Source: Pacificibacter marinus (GTDB lineage Bacteria; Pseudomonadota; Alphaproteobacteria; Rhodobacterales; Rhodobacteraceae). Taken from it: DNA of 64,000 bases. The position numbers were made by a program, and so were the translations under genes. Where the stretch lies: positions 1 through 64,000 of the forward strand of contig NZ_JAHKPU010000010.1 of the NCBI RefSeq assembly GCF_018860505.1, written 5' to 3'. Numbering within the stretch: the stretch's first letter is position 1; each line of letters begins with the position of its first letter. The notes under the pieces are model-generated. The model saw only the letters and a program-made list of their open reading frames with translations. It was not told where the DNA came from and made no database searches. Positions 40,105 to 48,724 of the stretch are shown piece by piece.

Positions 40105-40875
40105 ATGAAAAAACCTATTGTTTTTGCTTTATTTTCAGCGTTGACCTTTGGTCTGTCGAAGGTCCCCGTTCAGGCCGAAGTCACACCAACTGCTGACGCG
40201 CGCGCTTGCGTGATTTTATTGCACGGGTTGGCACGTACCAAGACTTCTATGATGACACTTGAGCGCTCATTGATCCATGCGGGCTTTGACGTGGTGAACC
40301 AAGGCTATCCATCACGCTCGGCCACAATTGAAGCACTGGCCGAAACGGCTTTGACAACGGCACGCCAGACTTGCGCCGATGACACTGCCCCTGATGTGGT
40401 CACCCATTCGATGGGGGGCATTTTGTTGCGTTCCTATGCGCAAGCGCACCCTAAACTTGACTGGGGGCGCGTGGTGATGTTGGCTCCGCCCAATCATGGG
40501 TCTGGCATCATTGATGAGCATGGTGACCGCAAATGGTTTCAACTGCTCAACGGCCCTGCAGCAGAGCAGCTGAAAACTGGCGGACTGCCTGACCACTTGC
40601 CGCCCGTGCCATTTGAAGCGGGCATCATCGCGGGCAGTCAATCTTTGAACCCAGCGACTTCGGCTTTGGTTGAAGGGATCGACGATGGAAAAGTGTCTAT
40701 CGAGTCCACCAAAGTCGCTGGGATGCGCGCCCATATCACCTTGCCTGTGACACATACTTTCATGATGCATAACCCAAAAGTGATGGCGCAAACCCTCATG
40801 TTTTTAAAGACAGGACGGTTCGAGGTCAGTATGACCACAGTTCAGGCCGTGAAATATCTCAAGGCTGGCAATTGA
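40105..40875 (+). CDS. Exported alpha/beta hydrolase (lipase/esterase-like)
   Basis: The 256-residue protein has a Sec signal peptide (MKKPIVFALFSALTFGLSKVPVQAE) and an alpha/beta hydrolase fold: VILLHGLARTKTSM oxyanion region, nucleophile Ser in THSMGGIL (G/S-x-S-x-G type), APPNHGSG, and a C-terminal catalytic His in PVTHTFMMHN. It is probably a periplasmic or secreted esterase/lipase. The start is uncertain: an in-frame ATG at 40081 would add eight residues; no strong ribosome site is visible for either. Confidence 0.82.
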   Translation: MKKPIVFALFSALTFGLSKVPVQAEVTPTADARACVILLHGLARTKTSMMTLERSLIHAGFDVVNQGYPSRSATIEALAETALTTARQTCADDTAPDVVTHSMGGILLRSYAQAHPKLDWGRVVMLAPPNHGSGIIDEHGDRKWFQLLNGPAAEQLKTGGLPDHLPPVPFEAGIIAGSQSLNPATSALVEGIDDGKVSIESTKVAGMRAHITLPVTHTFMMHNPKVMAQTLMFLKTGRFEVSMTTVQAVKYLKAGN

Positions 40876-40924
40876 TGATCTTCAGCAACAAGTGACGCTG
40901 AGGCCCCGATAAGGATCCGCGCGT

Positions 40925-41749
40925 ATGAAACTTCTTTGGCTCACAATCGCTGCTTTGACGGCCTTTGCTGCGAACTCTGTTTTGACGCGCCTTGCCATCG
41001 TGGGGGGATCTGATCCGTTTGCCTTTACACTTGTGCGACTGGCGGCTGGTGCTGTCATGTTGCTGGTTTTAACGCGCATGCGTGGCGCTATGCCTGCTTT
41101 GCGTTTGAAAACGCGACTTATGCCCGCCACCATGCTCGCGCTTTATATGCTTGGGTTTTCCATCGCCTATCTCGCATTGCCCTCTGGCGCAGGGGCATTG
41201 GTGCTGTTTGGCACCGTTCAGATCACTATGTTTGGTGGCGCGTGCCTTGGCAAAGATGTGATCCCCCCTTTGCGCTGGCTCGGTGCGCTCGTGGCTCTTG
41301 GTGGTCTAAGCTACCTGCTTTGGCCGAGCCGTGATGTTGCTTTGCCCTTTGCGGCCTGTTTGGCGATGATGGCCGCTGGTTTTGGCTGGGGCGTCTATTC
41401 ATTGCTGGGGCGTGGCGCGCAAAACCCGCTGGCAGATACGGCCTATAACTTTGCCTTGGCTCTTGTGCCTGCCGTGCTGGCTTGGCTTATCGTGCAAGAT
41501 GATATCACGGCTGGCGGTGTGCTTTTGGGTATCGTTGCGGGGGCGATCACTTCAGGTGTTGGTTACGCGATCTGGTACGCGGTACTGCCCGGTTTGGGGG
41601 CCAGTCGTGCCAGTGTGGCGCAGCTGTCGGTGCCAATCTTGGCCACGGTGGGTGGGGTGATTTGGCTTGCCGAGCCTGTGACGCTGAAACTGATGATCTC
41701 CAGCACCTTGGTGTTGGGCGGTGTCGGAATTTCATTGGTGAAGCGCTAA
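40925..41749 (+). CDS. EamA/DMT family transporter
   Basis: The 274-residue protein has ten hydrophobic segments in two EamA repeats, characteristic of drug/metabolite transporters (FAANSVLTRLAIVGGSDPFAFTLVRLAAGAVML and, in the second half, GVGYAIWYAVLPGLGASRASVAQLSVPILATVGGVIWLAEP). It is an inner-membrane exporter of metabolites or amino acids, substrate unknown. AAGGATCC precedes the start. A bidirectional terminator separates it from purK. Confidence 0.92.
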   Translation: MKLLWLTIAALTAFAANSVLTRLAIVGGSDPFAFTLVRLAAGAVMLLVLTRMRGAMPALRLKTRLMPATMLALYMLGFSIAYLALPSGAGALVLFGTVQITMFGGACLGKDVIPPLRWLGALVALGGLSYLLWPSRDVALPFAACLAMMAAGFGWGVYSLLGRGAQNPLADTAYNFALALVPAVLAWLIVQDDITAGGVLLGIVAGAITSGVGYAIWYAVLPGLGASRASVAQLSVPILATVGGVIWLAEPVTLKLMISSTLVLGGVGISLVKR

Positions 41750-41772
41750 CATTTTTCGAAACACCGAAACGC

Positions 41773-41806
41773 AAAACGCCGCGCAAACTCTTGCACGGCG
41801 TTTTAT
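41773..41806. terminator. Bidirectional terminator between EamA gene and purK
   Basis: AAAACGCCG/CGGCGTTTT (41773-41781, 41796-41804) with a further GCAA/TTGC inner stem across a C-A mismatch and a four-base loop. T runs exist on both strands; the flanking genes are convergent. Confidence 0.9.
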
Positions 41807-41824
41807 TTATACTCGAGACGCGGA

Positions 41825-42898
41825 TCACGCGGCGCCTGTCACCTTGTTCACATGGCCCATTTTACGACCTGCTTTGACTTCGGCCTTGCCGTAAAGATGC
41901 AAGGCTACGCTGCCATCTTTGGCGTAATCCGCCACGCGATCCATGTCATCGCCAATCAGATTCAGCATTTCCACGTTTGAATGGCGTTTGCCATCGCCCA
42001 AAGGCCAGCCGACCACAGCGCGAATGTGCTGCTCGAACTGATCGATCACACAGCCGTTTTGCGTCCAGTGGCCTGAGTTGTGTACGCGGGGGGCGATCTC
42101 GTTGACCACCAAACCCTCAGGCGTGACGAACAACTCGACTCCCATAATGCCAACATAATCGAGCGCATTGAGGATGTTCGCAGCCAAAAGCACGGCATCC
42201 ATGCGCTGGTTGCTGGTCAGATTGGCGGGCACTGTGGTGGTATGCAAAATGCCGTTCACATGCACGTTCTCGCCAGGATCAAAGCAAGATACATCGCCGG
42301 CTTGGCCGCGTGCGGCGATCACTGATACCTCATGGGAAAAGTTCACGAAACCTTCCAAAATCGACGGCGCACCGGCCATATCAGCCAAAGCAGGCGCAGC
42401 ATCAGCCACATCCATAATACGAGCTTGGCCTTTGCCGTCATAGCCAAAGCGGCGGGTTTTCAAAATCGCAGGGGCGCCAATCTCGGCCAGCGCTTTGTCC
42501 AAATCCTCGGCCGTATCCACAGCCGCATAGGGCGCAACCTTCAGGCCAAGACCTGATAGAAATTCCTTTTCCGTGATGCGATCTTGCGACACGGCCAAAG
42601 CACGGCGGTTTGGGCGAATAGGGCTGACAGATTCCAATAAATCTAGTGCAGATGTCGGCACGTTTTCAAATTCATAGGTGATAACATCGACAGAAGATGC
42701 GAAAGCTTGCAACGCGGCTTCATCCTCGTAAGACGCTGTTGTCACCATATCGGCCACATGGCCTGCGGGCGGGTTAGAGCCTGGTTCAAAGATGTGGGTT
42801 TTAAACCCCAAACGCGAGGCCGCAACAGACAGCATCCGCCCCAACTGTCCACCGCCCAAAATGCCAATGGTCGATCCGGTGTTCAAAACTTCAGTCAT
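41825..42898 (-). CDS. purK: 5-(Carboxyamino)imidazole ribonucleotide synthase
   Basis: The 357-residue ATP-grasp protein is Pur[34 protein letters not shown]-grasp lysine region [31 protein letters not shown] and the late [28 protein letters not shown]. It carboxylates aminoimidazole ribonucleotide with bicarbonate and ATP. Its start overlaps the purE stop by eight bases, so the two are coupled; the frame open to 42970 lies in purE. Confidence 0.96.
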   Translation of the reverse strand: MTEVLNTGSTIGILGGGQLGRMLSVAASRLGFKTHIFEPGSNPPAGHVADMVTTASYEDEAALQAFASSVDVITYEFENVPTSALDLLESVSPIRPNRRALAVSQDRITEKEFLSGLGLKVAPYAAVDTAEDLDKALAEIGAPAILKTRRFGYDGKGQARIMDVADAAPALADMAGAPSILEGFVNFSHEVSVIAARGQAGDVSCFDPGENVHVNGILHTTTVPANLTSNQRMDAVLLAANILNALDYVGIMGVELFVTPEGLVVNEIAPRVHNSGHWTQNGCVIDQFEQHIRAVVGWPLGDGKRHSNVEMLNLIGDDMDRVADYAKDGSVALHLYGKAEVKAGRKMGHVNKVTGAA

Positions 42899-43376
42899 CG
42901 CTTGGCTCTTCTGGAATTGAGGCGGCAAGGGCGTCGCGCCATGCATCAAGGCGCGCGGCCAAGGCATCATCAGAGGTGGCCAAAATGCCAGCGGCCATTA
43001 GGCCGGCGTTGGCAGCCCCCGCTTCGCCGATGGCCATGGTGGCCACAGGGAAACCTTTGGGCATTTGCACGATAGAATACAGGCTATCCACGCCAGACAG
43101 GGCGCGGGTTTGCACCGGCACGCCCACAACAGGCACGCGGGTTTTTGAGGCCATCATTCCTGGCAAATGTGCAGCGCCGCCAGCGCCTGCTATGATCACT
43201 TTTAAACCACGCTCAGCAGCGGTTTTGCCATAAGCCCACAGGCGATCTGGTGTGCGGTGGGCAGAAACGATTTTGGTTTCATAGGCCACGCCCAATTCAT
43301 CCAAAATATTCGCTGCAAGTTTCATAGTGGGCCAGTCCGATTGGCTGCCCATAATAATGCCGACTTTGACGCTCAC
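42891..43376 (-). CDS. purE: N5-carboxyaminoimidazole ribonucleotide mutase
   Basis: The 161-residue protein is PurE class [14 protein letters not shown] substrate loop, [13 protein letters not shown] with the catalytic His, [19 protein letters not shown] and [32 protein letters not shown]. It moves the carboxylate from N5 to C4 of the imidazole in purine synthesis. The start is GTG at 43376, with GAGG eight bases upstream. First gene of purEK. Confidence 0.97.
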   Translation of the reverse strand: MSVKVGIIMGSQSDWPTMKLAANILDELGVAYETKIVSAHRTPDRLWAYGKTAAERGLKVIIAGAGGAAHLPGMMASKTRVPVVGVPVQTRALSGVDSLYSIVQMPKGFPVATMAIGEAGAANAGLMAAGILATSDDALAARLDAWRDALAASIPEEPSDD

Positions 43377-43463
43377 GATGCTGTCCTCATTGGTGCCTTG
43401 AGAGAAGGGCGCACTATAGCGGGGATCGGACGGGGTGCAATAAAATGCGCGCTATTTCGCTGC

Positions 43464-43682
43464 CTAAGCGATGATGTCAGGGGTTATTAGGTCTTCGATC
43501 TGGGCGATACGGTCTTTGAGCGACAGTTTTTGCCGTTTCATTCGTTGCAGCCGCAATGCATCGGGCATCGGCTTGGCCTGAATCGCATCAATCGCCTCAT
43601 CCAAATCGCCGTGTTCGCGTTTGAGCACTGACAGCTTTATGCGCAGTACTTCTTTATAGTCCATACGGGATGTGGTGTTCAT
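43464..43682 (-). CDS. YdcH family protein (DUF465)
   Basis: The 72-residue protein is a small charged helical hairpin with the DUF465 pattern: LKREHGDLDEAIDAI, then MKRQKLSLKDRIAQIED. Family members are widespread in proteobacteria; no role is established. The start could be ATG at 43664 (MDYKEV) instead. It is divergent from the hsp20 gene. Confidence 0.87.
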   Translation of the reverse strand: MNTTSRMDYKEVLRIKLSVLKREHGDLDEAIDAIQAKPMPDALRLQRMKRQKLSLKDRIAQIEDLITPDIIA

Positions 43683-43763
43683 TTTGGGTTCATTCGACTC
43701 ATTTTAGGTGTTGAGGTTACTCTACGCGCAAACAAGCAAATCTCAAAGCGTAGTCGTCTAAAC

Positions 43764-43793
43764 CTTGAAGCGGGCGCGGGCCTTCCCCATATT
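43764..43793 (+). promoter_or_regulatory. Sigma-32 (RpoH)-type heat-shock promoter
   Basis: CTTGAAG at 43764-43770, a 14-base spacer and CCCCATATT at 43785-43793 closely fit the RpoH consensus (CTTGAAA, CCCCATNT). It lies about 66 bases upstream of the small heat-shock gene, which is just where a heat-shock promoter is expected. Confidence 0.82.
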
Positions 43794-43859
43794 GTTAACA
43801 AGGGTCGCCAGATACGGGGCCGCAATTTACACTGTCGCTTGACTTGGAAGGGCATGTTG

Positions 43860-44273
43860 ATGACGAAAATGACGTTTGGGTCTCATCCGTTTTTATTGGG
43901 GTTCGATCAATTGGAACGATTGGTGGAACGCACCGCTAAGGCGGATTCTGGTGGATATCCCCCATATAACATCGAACAAATTTCCGAAAATGCGTATAGG
44001 ATCACTCTGGCCACGGCGGGATTTTCCGAAGAGGATTTGTCGATCACCTTGGAACATCGGCAATTGGTTATCCGTGGCAGACAAGAAGACGACTCAGAAG
44101 GCCGGATGTTCTTGCACCGCGGGATCGCAGCGCGCCAATTCCAACGTTCGTTTGTTTTGGCAGATGGTGTTGATGTGGCGGGGGCTACGATGGAAAATGG
44201 ATTGCTGCACATAGATTTGTCACGCTCGACACCTGACTCTGTTGTCGAAGTGATTGAAATTAAAAAAGGATAA
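43860..44273 (+). CDS. Hsp20/alpha-crystallin family small heat-shock protein
   Basis: The 137-residue protein is an IbpA-type Hsp20: MTFGSHPFLLGFDQLERLVERTAK, PPYNIEQISENAYRITLATAGFSEEDLSITLEHRQLVIRG and the dimer/oligomer strand NGLLHIDLSR. It holds unfolding proteins for refolding by ATP-dependent chaperones. GGAAGGG seven bases upstream selects ATG at 43860 over the TTG at 43839. It is the first gene after a sigma-32-type promoter and is followed, four bases on, by a DUF1150 gene. Confidence 0.93.
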   Translation: MTKMTFGSHPFLLGFDQLERLVERTAKADSGGYPPYNIEQISENAYRITLATAGFSEEDLSITLEHRQLVIRGRQEDDSEGRMFLHRGIAARQFQRSFVLADGVDVAGATMENGLLHIDLSRSTPDSVVEVIEIKKG

Positions 44274-44277
44274 GATC

Positions 44278-44505
44278 ATGAACGCGAATTTTGATAGTCT
44301 TCCAAATGTAGATGAAAAAATTGTTTACGTGCGTTCTGTTCTGGTGGCGGACCTGCCAGATGAGGTACGTGAAAAAGCTGGCGACATGGAGCGGATTTAT
44401 TCAGTGCATAACTCGGACGGCGATCGGATGGCGCTTGTCGCCGATTTGAAGCTGGCCTTTGATTTAGCGCGCGAGCATGATTTTTCGCCAGTAAGTGTGC
44501 ATTGA
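44278..44505 (+). CDS. DUF1150 family protein
   Basis: The 75-residue protein matches DUF1150: VDEKIVYVRSVLVADLPDEVREKAGDMERIYSVHNSDGDRMALVADLKLAFDLAREHDFSPVSVH. The family is nearly confined to alphaproteobacteria and usually sits next to an hsp20 gene, as here; its role is unknown. GGATAAG precedes the start and the four-base gap implies one heat-shock operon. Confidence 0.93.
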   Translation: MNANFDSLPNVDEKIVYVRSVLVADLPDEVREKAGDMERIYSVHNSDGDRMALVADLKLAFDLAREHDFSPVSVH

Positions 44506-44527
44506 AAGCATGCTCCGTGCAGAGTAC

Positions 44528-45160
44528 CTACTGCGCACGTGCCTCGTGACGGTTTCGAACTGACTGGACCAACAAAAGTGTGACGATGGCCATCAATCCA
44601 CTACACAAATAGCCAATCGGTAAAAGACACATGAAAACAGTGGCATCGGCGGTTTTCAGGATGACGCTTGATCCTAATGCGAGGCCCAAAAGCCAGCTGG
44701 CTGTTGATACGCCTGCGACAAGGCTGAGGTGTATCAAGCTGTAAGAGGGCAGCGAGAGCGGGCTGTTGCCAACACTTTGGGCGAGCAAGGGCATAGCGTG
44801 AATGTTGATCATCCAAGCGTTTGCAGTGAGAATGGATACGACGATGATTTTCGCTATTAATTTGGGGCTGAAGTTTTCCAAATCAAAGCCCGTACGCAAA
44901 TAAACAAGCGCAAGACCGGACATCCACATCACCAAAAGAGCGTAACTCACCAATTGATGATGCCAATGAAGCGCTGCGATGAAAGGTCTTGTGATCGGGG
45001 CCTTTAAGCGGCGCAAAAACGTAGCGTCGACCGCGAAAGCAGTGCCAAAGCCGATCACGACAGCCAAAAGGTGAATATAGCGAATAAGATCGTTGATGGC
45101 TGCGGTATGGAAATCTGTGAGTTGAATCGGATCGTCCCTTAACAGAGCAAATGGTTGCAA
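44528..45160 (-). CDS. Integral membrane protein of unknown function
   Basis: The 210-residue protein has five hydrophobic segments (about 25-45, 67-88, 102-122, 141-163, 172-196) with several conserved-looking histidines in membrane context (HLLAVV, ALHWHHQLVSY, NIHAMP), a pattern reminiscent of haem- or copper-related membrane proteins. I cannot assign a family. The only start visible is TTG at 45160, without a clear ribosome site, so the N-terminus is uncertain. Confidence 0.6.
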   Translation of the reverse strand: MQPFALLRDDPIQLTDFHTAAINDLIRYIHLLAVVIGFGTAFAVDATFLRRLKAPITRPFIAALHWHHQLVSYALLVMWMSGLALVYLRTGFDLENFSPKLIAKIIVVSILTANAWMINIHAMPLLAQSVGNSPLSLPSYSLIHLSLVAGVSTASWLLGLALGSSVILKTADATVFMCLLPIGYLCSGLMAIVTLLLVQSVRNRHEARAQ

Positions 45161-45291
45161 AATTTAAGCGTCGTTAAAGTGCTGTTGCCCAGAGGTCAAT
45201 GGAATCGCTTTTGATCGATGAATATCACAATCGAAATAAATGGCGCGAGACATAAATCCCGCGCCTGTTGATGATAACTGGTGGCGCCGTT

Positions 45292-45326
45292 TGAGTGAGT
45301 TGCCTGTGATAGATGCTTCTCACTCA
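45292..45326 (-). terminator. Inverted repeat downstream of trxB
   Basis: TGAGTGAG (45292-45299) and CTCACTCA (45319-45326) form a perfect 8-bp stem with a 19-base loop, 19 bases after the trxB stop. No T run follows, so termination is inferred from position. Confidence 0.4.
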
Positions 45327-45344
45327 GGCGAGGGCGCTACGAGA

Positions 45345-46292
45345 TTAATCGTCTTGTTCAGCCAAAAACCGTTCCGCATCCAAGGCTGCCATACATCCCA
45401 TGCCCGCAGAGGTGACAGCTTGGCGGTATTTATGATCAGTCAGATCGCCTGCTGCAAAAATGCCGGGAATTGAGGTCTCTGTTGAGCCGGGCGTGACTTT
45501 GACGTAGCCGCCGTTGTGCGTTTCCAATACATCAGCCACCAATTCGCTGGCTGGCGCATGACCGATGGCAACGAAAACACCTTTGGCGGGGATTTCGGTG
45601 ATCTCACCGGTTTTTACATGTTTCGCCCGCACGCCGTTGACGCCCTTCATCGGGGCCTCATCGCCGAAGACTTCTTCGAGTTGGTGATCCCAAAGAACTT
45701 CGATTTTTTCATTTTTGAACAAGCGGTGCTCAAGGATTTTCTCACACCGCAGGCTATCGCGGCGGTGGATCAATGTCACTTTGGAGGCAAAATTGGTCAA
45801 AAACAGCGCTTCTTCGACGGCCGTATTGCCGCCACCGATGACAACGATTTCCATGCCGCGGTAAAAGAATCCGTCACAGGTTGCACAGGCCGAAACACCG
45901 AAGCCTTTAAAAGCTTCTTCCGAGGGCAGGCCGAGCCATTTCGCCCGCGCGCCCGTCGCCAAAATCACCGCATCAGCCGTATAAGTCGTGCCACTGTCGC
46001 CCATGGCCACAAAAGGCCGCTGGCTGGTGTCTAGGCTGGTGATGATGTCTTGCTTGATCTCACAACCCATGGCTTCGGCATGAGCTTGCATATTGACCAT
46101 CAGCTCAGGGCCTTGGATTTCTGTGTGACCAGGCCAGTTTTCAACTTCTGTGGTGGTGGTCAATTGACCGCCGGGTTCGATGCCTTGCACCAGCAAAGGG
46201 GCCAGCATGGCGCGTGAGGCATAGACGCCAGCAGTGTATCCCGCTGGGCCAGATCCAATGATCAGAACTTTGGTGTGTTTTGTCTCAGACAT
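45345..46292 (-). CDS. trxB: Thioredoxin-disulfide reductase
   Basis: The 315-residue flavoprotein is TrxB: FAD motif [16 protein letters not shown], redox pair Cys136-Ala-Thr-Cys139, NADPH motif [10 protein letters not shown] and the C-terminal [28 protein letters not shown]. It passes electrons from NADPH to thioredoxin. It is divergent from the Lrp-type regulator across 259 bp. Confidence 0.97.
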   Translation of the reverse strand: MSETKHTKVLIIGSGPAGYTAGVYASRAMLAPLLVQGIEPGGQLTTTTEVENWPGHTEIQGPELMVNMQAHAEAMGCEIKQDIITSLDTSQRPFVAMGDSGTTYTADAVILATGARAKWLGLPSEEAFKGFGVSACATCDGFFYRGMEIVVIGGGNTAVEEALFLTNFASKVTLIHRRDSLRCEKILEHRLFKNEKIEVLWDHQLEEVFGDEAPMKGVNGVRAKHVKTGEITEIPAKGVFVAIGHAPASELVADVLETHNGGYVKVTPGSTETSIPGIFAAGDLTDHKYRQAVTSAGMGCMAALDAERFLAEQDD

Positions 46293-46551
46293 ATCGGCCT
46301 CTTGTCATTGTCTTTGGGTTGCACCCGATATAGACACGCCATCCCGAGGACGCAAACCTAAGTCGCATATCAATACGTCACAGTTGCGTATTCGGGATGT
46401 TTTTATTGAGCAAGAGCGGAATCCTTTTGTGCAGAGAATGGAATCTTCTTGAATTTATATGCCCTAAATGAGACACATCATTGCGCCCGATAGGGTGTTT
46501 GCAGTTGTTTTGAAAATTGTTCCCCTTTCTGCCCAACCGTCGGAGACCCGA

Positions 46552-47052
46552 ATGCCCGTCCATAAACTTGATGAAATCGACCGCAAAATTCTCGCGGAAT
46601 TGCAGGCTGATGGGCGTATGACCAATGTTGAATTGGCCAAACGGGTCGGCATTTCTGCGCCGCCGTGCCTGCGCCGTGTGCGCACTCTGGAAGACGCTGG
46701 CTATATCACCGGCTATCACGCGGTTGTCGATGCGCGCGCTTTGCAGTTTGAAGTGCAGGTTTTTGCGATGGTCGGTTTGCAAAGCCAAGCCGAAGTGGAC
46801 CTGTCAGCGTTTGAGGCAAAATGCTGTGAATGGCCGTTGGTGCGTGAATGTCATATGCTCAATGGCGAGGTGGACTTTATTTTGAAATGCGTCGCTCCTG
46901 ACCTGTCGACTTTTCAGACGTTTTTAACATCTCAACTGCTGTCGACGCCCAATGTGGCCAGCGTGAAAACCTCTTTGGTGATCCGCGGTGCCAAAGATGA
47001 ACCGGGTGTGCCATTCGACGTGCTAGAGGCGCGCTTGGCTCAAGACGCCTAA
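46552..47052 (+). CDS. Lrp/AsnC family transcriptional regulator
   Basis: The 166-residue protein has an N-terminal helix-turn-helix (LDEIDRKILAELQADGRMTNVELAKRVGISAPPCLRRVRTLEDAGYITGYHAVVD) and a C-terminal RAM/AsnC ligand domain. It probably senses an amino acid. GGAG before ATG at 46552 sets the start; the frame open to 46468 is leader. Target genes cannot be told; trxB is the only close divergent neighbour. Confidence 0.92.
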   Translation: MPVHKLDEIDRKILAELQADGRMTNVELAKRVGISAPPCLRRVRTLEDAGYITGYHAVVDARALQFEVQVFAMVGLQSQAEVDLSAFEAKCCEWPLVRECHMLNGEVDFILKCVAPDLSTFQTFLTSQLLSTPNVASVKTSLVIRGAKDEPGVPFDVLEARLAQDA

Positions 47053-47089
47053 ACCACCCGACGGTTTTATGTTCCTTCGGAAGATTTCA

Positions 47090-47115
47090 AGCGGCCCCAA
47101 TTATTGGCGGCCGCT
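47090..47115. terminator. Inverted repeat between convergent lrp-type and Hint genes
   Basis: AGCGGCC (47090-47096) pairs with GGCCGCT (47109-47115), with an inner CCAAT/ATTGG stem across a one-base bulge. It lies between convergent genes, so a shared terminator is likely, though T runs are lacking. Confidence 0.5.
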
Positions 47116-47135
47116 ATGAACCTTACCTTAACAGC

Positions 47136-47963
47136 TTAAGCTGCATCCAAAGACAGTAAATCGCCTGCAGACAATCGTGGATGCACCATGGCACCAAAGT
47201 CACCCAGCTCGGTCAAATGTGGAAACAAGTCCATAAACCGTGCGCGCATTGACCCAATTAATTGTCCAGAGGCGGCTGTGCCGGGGTGATAGGTCTCTAA
47301 ATCGACACCGTTGACGCGGATCAAACGGTGTTGCGGCAGACAGATATGATAAGTCTTCACCGACGACATCGGCGTCACTTCAATCACGGATTGGCCATCG
47401 ACCAAGCTTGACACTGGGGCCAAGGCCGCGGATGTGCCTAAATAGGATTTCAGCGCATCGGAACGGTGCAAGTAACGTGCTCCACTGCCCAGAACTAAAT
47501 CTGGGGCGGGGCGACCATAGCCAAAGCTATCGGCCATCAAGCGATACAGGCATTCAGGAGCAGCCCCTTGCTTGCGCGTGGCTTGGGTATCCAATTGCAT
47601 CGAGCCGATCCATTGGATTGGCAGGAAATCTCCCCTGACGGTTTCCACAAGGTCACCGGGCAACAGGTCTTCTATGGCTACGGGTCCGTGGTTTGTCGGG
47701 ATCAAAGCGCCACGGGCGAAGGCGCTAAAGGCGTGTTCAAACACAGGCAAAGCGGGGGCTGACACGCGACGATCCATGATGTCGCCATTGGGGGCCAACC
47801 ACATCATCTCAAAGTTGCGGGTGGCAATTTCAGTGCGCGGCGCTGGCCGTGCACGGCGTACAGTCCAAGCAGCTTGCGCTTTGGGCGTGTGAGAGGTGCC
47901 AAGCGGCGTGGCAGCGCGCTGGGCGCTCGACGCAGAATTTGCGTCGAAATGAGGGTGCGACAT
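47136..47963 (-). CDS. Hint-domain protein lacking the catalytic cysteine
   Basis: The 275-residue protein has a 75-residue N-terminal region and a Hint_2-like module: FSAFARGALIPTNHGPVAIEDLLPGDLVETVRGDFLPIQWIGS at the start, SGARYLHRSDAL in the middle and CLPQHRLIRVNGVDLETYHPG at the end. In active modules of this type the first block begins with Cys (CFxxGT); here that position reads Ala/Ser, so peptide-bond rearrangement looks impossible. It may be a pseudo-enzyme kept for binding or structure. AGGAG six bases upstream supports the start. Confidence 0.75.
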   Translation of the reverse strand: MSHPHFDANSASSAQRAATPLGTSHTPKAQAAWTVRRARPAPRTEIATRNFEMMWLAPNGDIMDRRVSAPALPVFEHAFSAFARGALIPTNHGPVAIEDLLPGDLVETVRGDFLPIQWIGSMQLDTQATRKQGAAPECLYRLMADSFGYGRPAPDLVLGSGARYLHRSDALKSYLGTSAALAPVSSLVDGQSVIEVTPMSSVKTYHICLPQHRLIRVNGVDLETYHPGTAASGQLIGSMRARFMDLFPHLTELGDFGAMVHPRLSAGDLLSLDAA

Positions 47964-48270
47964 TGAACACTCCTGTGGTCACTGTTCGGCCCCCACCGAT
48001 CCAGTGGATCAACATTCACAGGTATTTAGGCTCATTGTCAAAAGCTTAATCGAATTAGTCTCGCGCGTGTCACCAGTGACAGGTCATGCCGCTTCTTTGT
48101 TTCCAAAACTGTAGGGAATGTGACACTGCTTTGCCAAAATTCGCGGTGGAAGCCGTCGTTGTGTTCACCACGATTGTTGCGAAGCACCCAAGTGATTCTG
48201 TGTTTGTTTGGGGGGGGGGTGGGCCACGAACCAAAGTCGGGAGGGTACTTTGGTTCGCGGCAGGGCGGCC
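47964..48270 (-). other. Non-coding region with poly-G tract and long hairpin
   Basis: No gene is supported. A run of ten G occupies 48210-48219. Just right of it, CCACGAACCAAAGT (48224-48237) and ACTTTGGTTCGCGG (48247-48260) form a strong stem of about 14 bp with one mismatch. It sits 11 bases beyond the stop of the small basic protein and so probably ends that transcript. Confidence 0.5.
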
Positions 48271-48438
48271 TTACGCTGAGGCGGCCAATTTGGTCTCTGA
48301 AACGCGTGCAGCAACCTTGGCTTTCCACTCGGACCGGCGATTGCCGCGAGCCCAAGGCAGGTGTACGTCAGACGTCTTTGCCTGCTCGATTGCAGATGTT
48401 AGCCAGCGGCGGTTTTTGACTTTGATTTGCTGTGTCAT
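48271..48438 (-). CDS. Small basic protein (KVKNRRW type)
   Basis: The 55-residue product MTQQIKVKNRRWLTSAIEQA..LPWARGNRRSEWKAK is strongly basic, with a tryptophan-containing core. Proteins of this pattern (KVKNRRWL, then LPWARGNRR) recur in roseobacters and are annotated as hypothetical; I know of no studied member. GAGAG upstream supports ATG at 48438. Size and charge would suit nucleic-acid or ribosome binding, which is only a guess. Confidence 0.65.
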   Translation of the reverse strand: MTQQIKVKNRRWLTSAIEQAKTSDVHLPWARGNRRSEWKAKVAARVSETKLAASA

Positions 48439-48724
48439 GCTCTGTTCTCTCAAATGCCCCGTCTGGTGCGGGTGTGTGTTTGTTAGAGCTAATATGACGA
48501 TGGGCTGCGGCGAATTTTGGGCGCTGACGCAGGTTTTCAGAAAAATGTAGAAAGAATATCATGTTCAATCGGCATTGTTACGCCTCAGATATTATCCAAT
48601 TGAAAGTAAACAATTTTAACAAATGCGGAAACAGTCTTATTTAAAGCTATGTGATTGTTTCTGGCCAAAATAGGGCAGGCTTTGGTCGCTTTTCCGCCCC
48701 ATTGTGCCATTTGTGGGCGAATGG

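Noticed and set aside
48086-48550. 154-codon + strand frame around the small basic gene
   Set aside because: Passes through the poly-G tract and hairpin, with no recognisable protein pattern; the minus-strand 55-residue frame matches a known lineage pattern.
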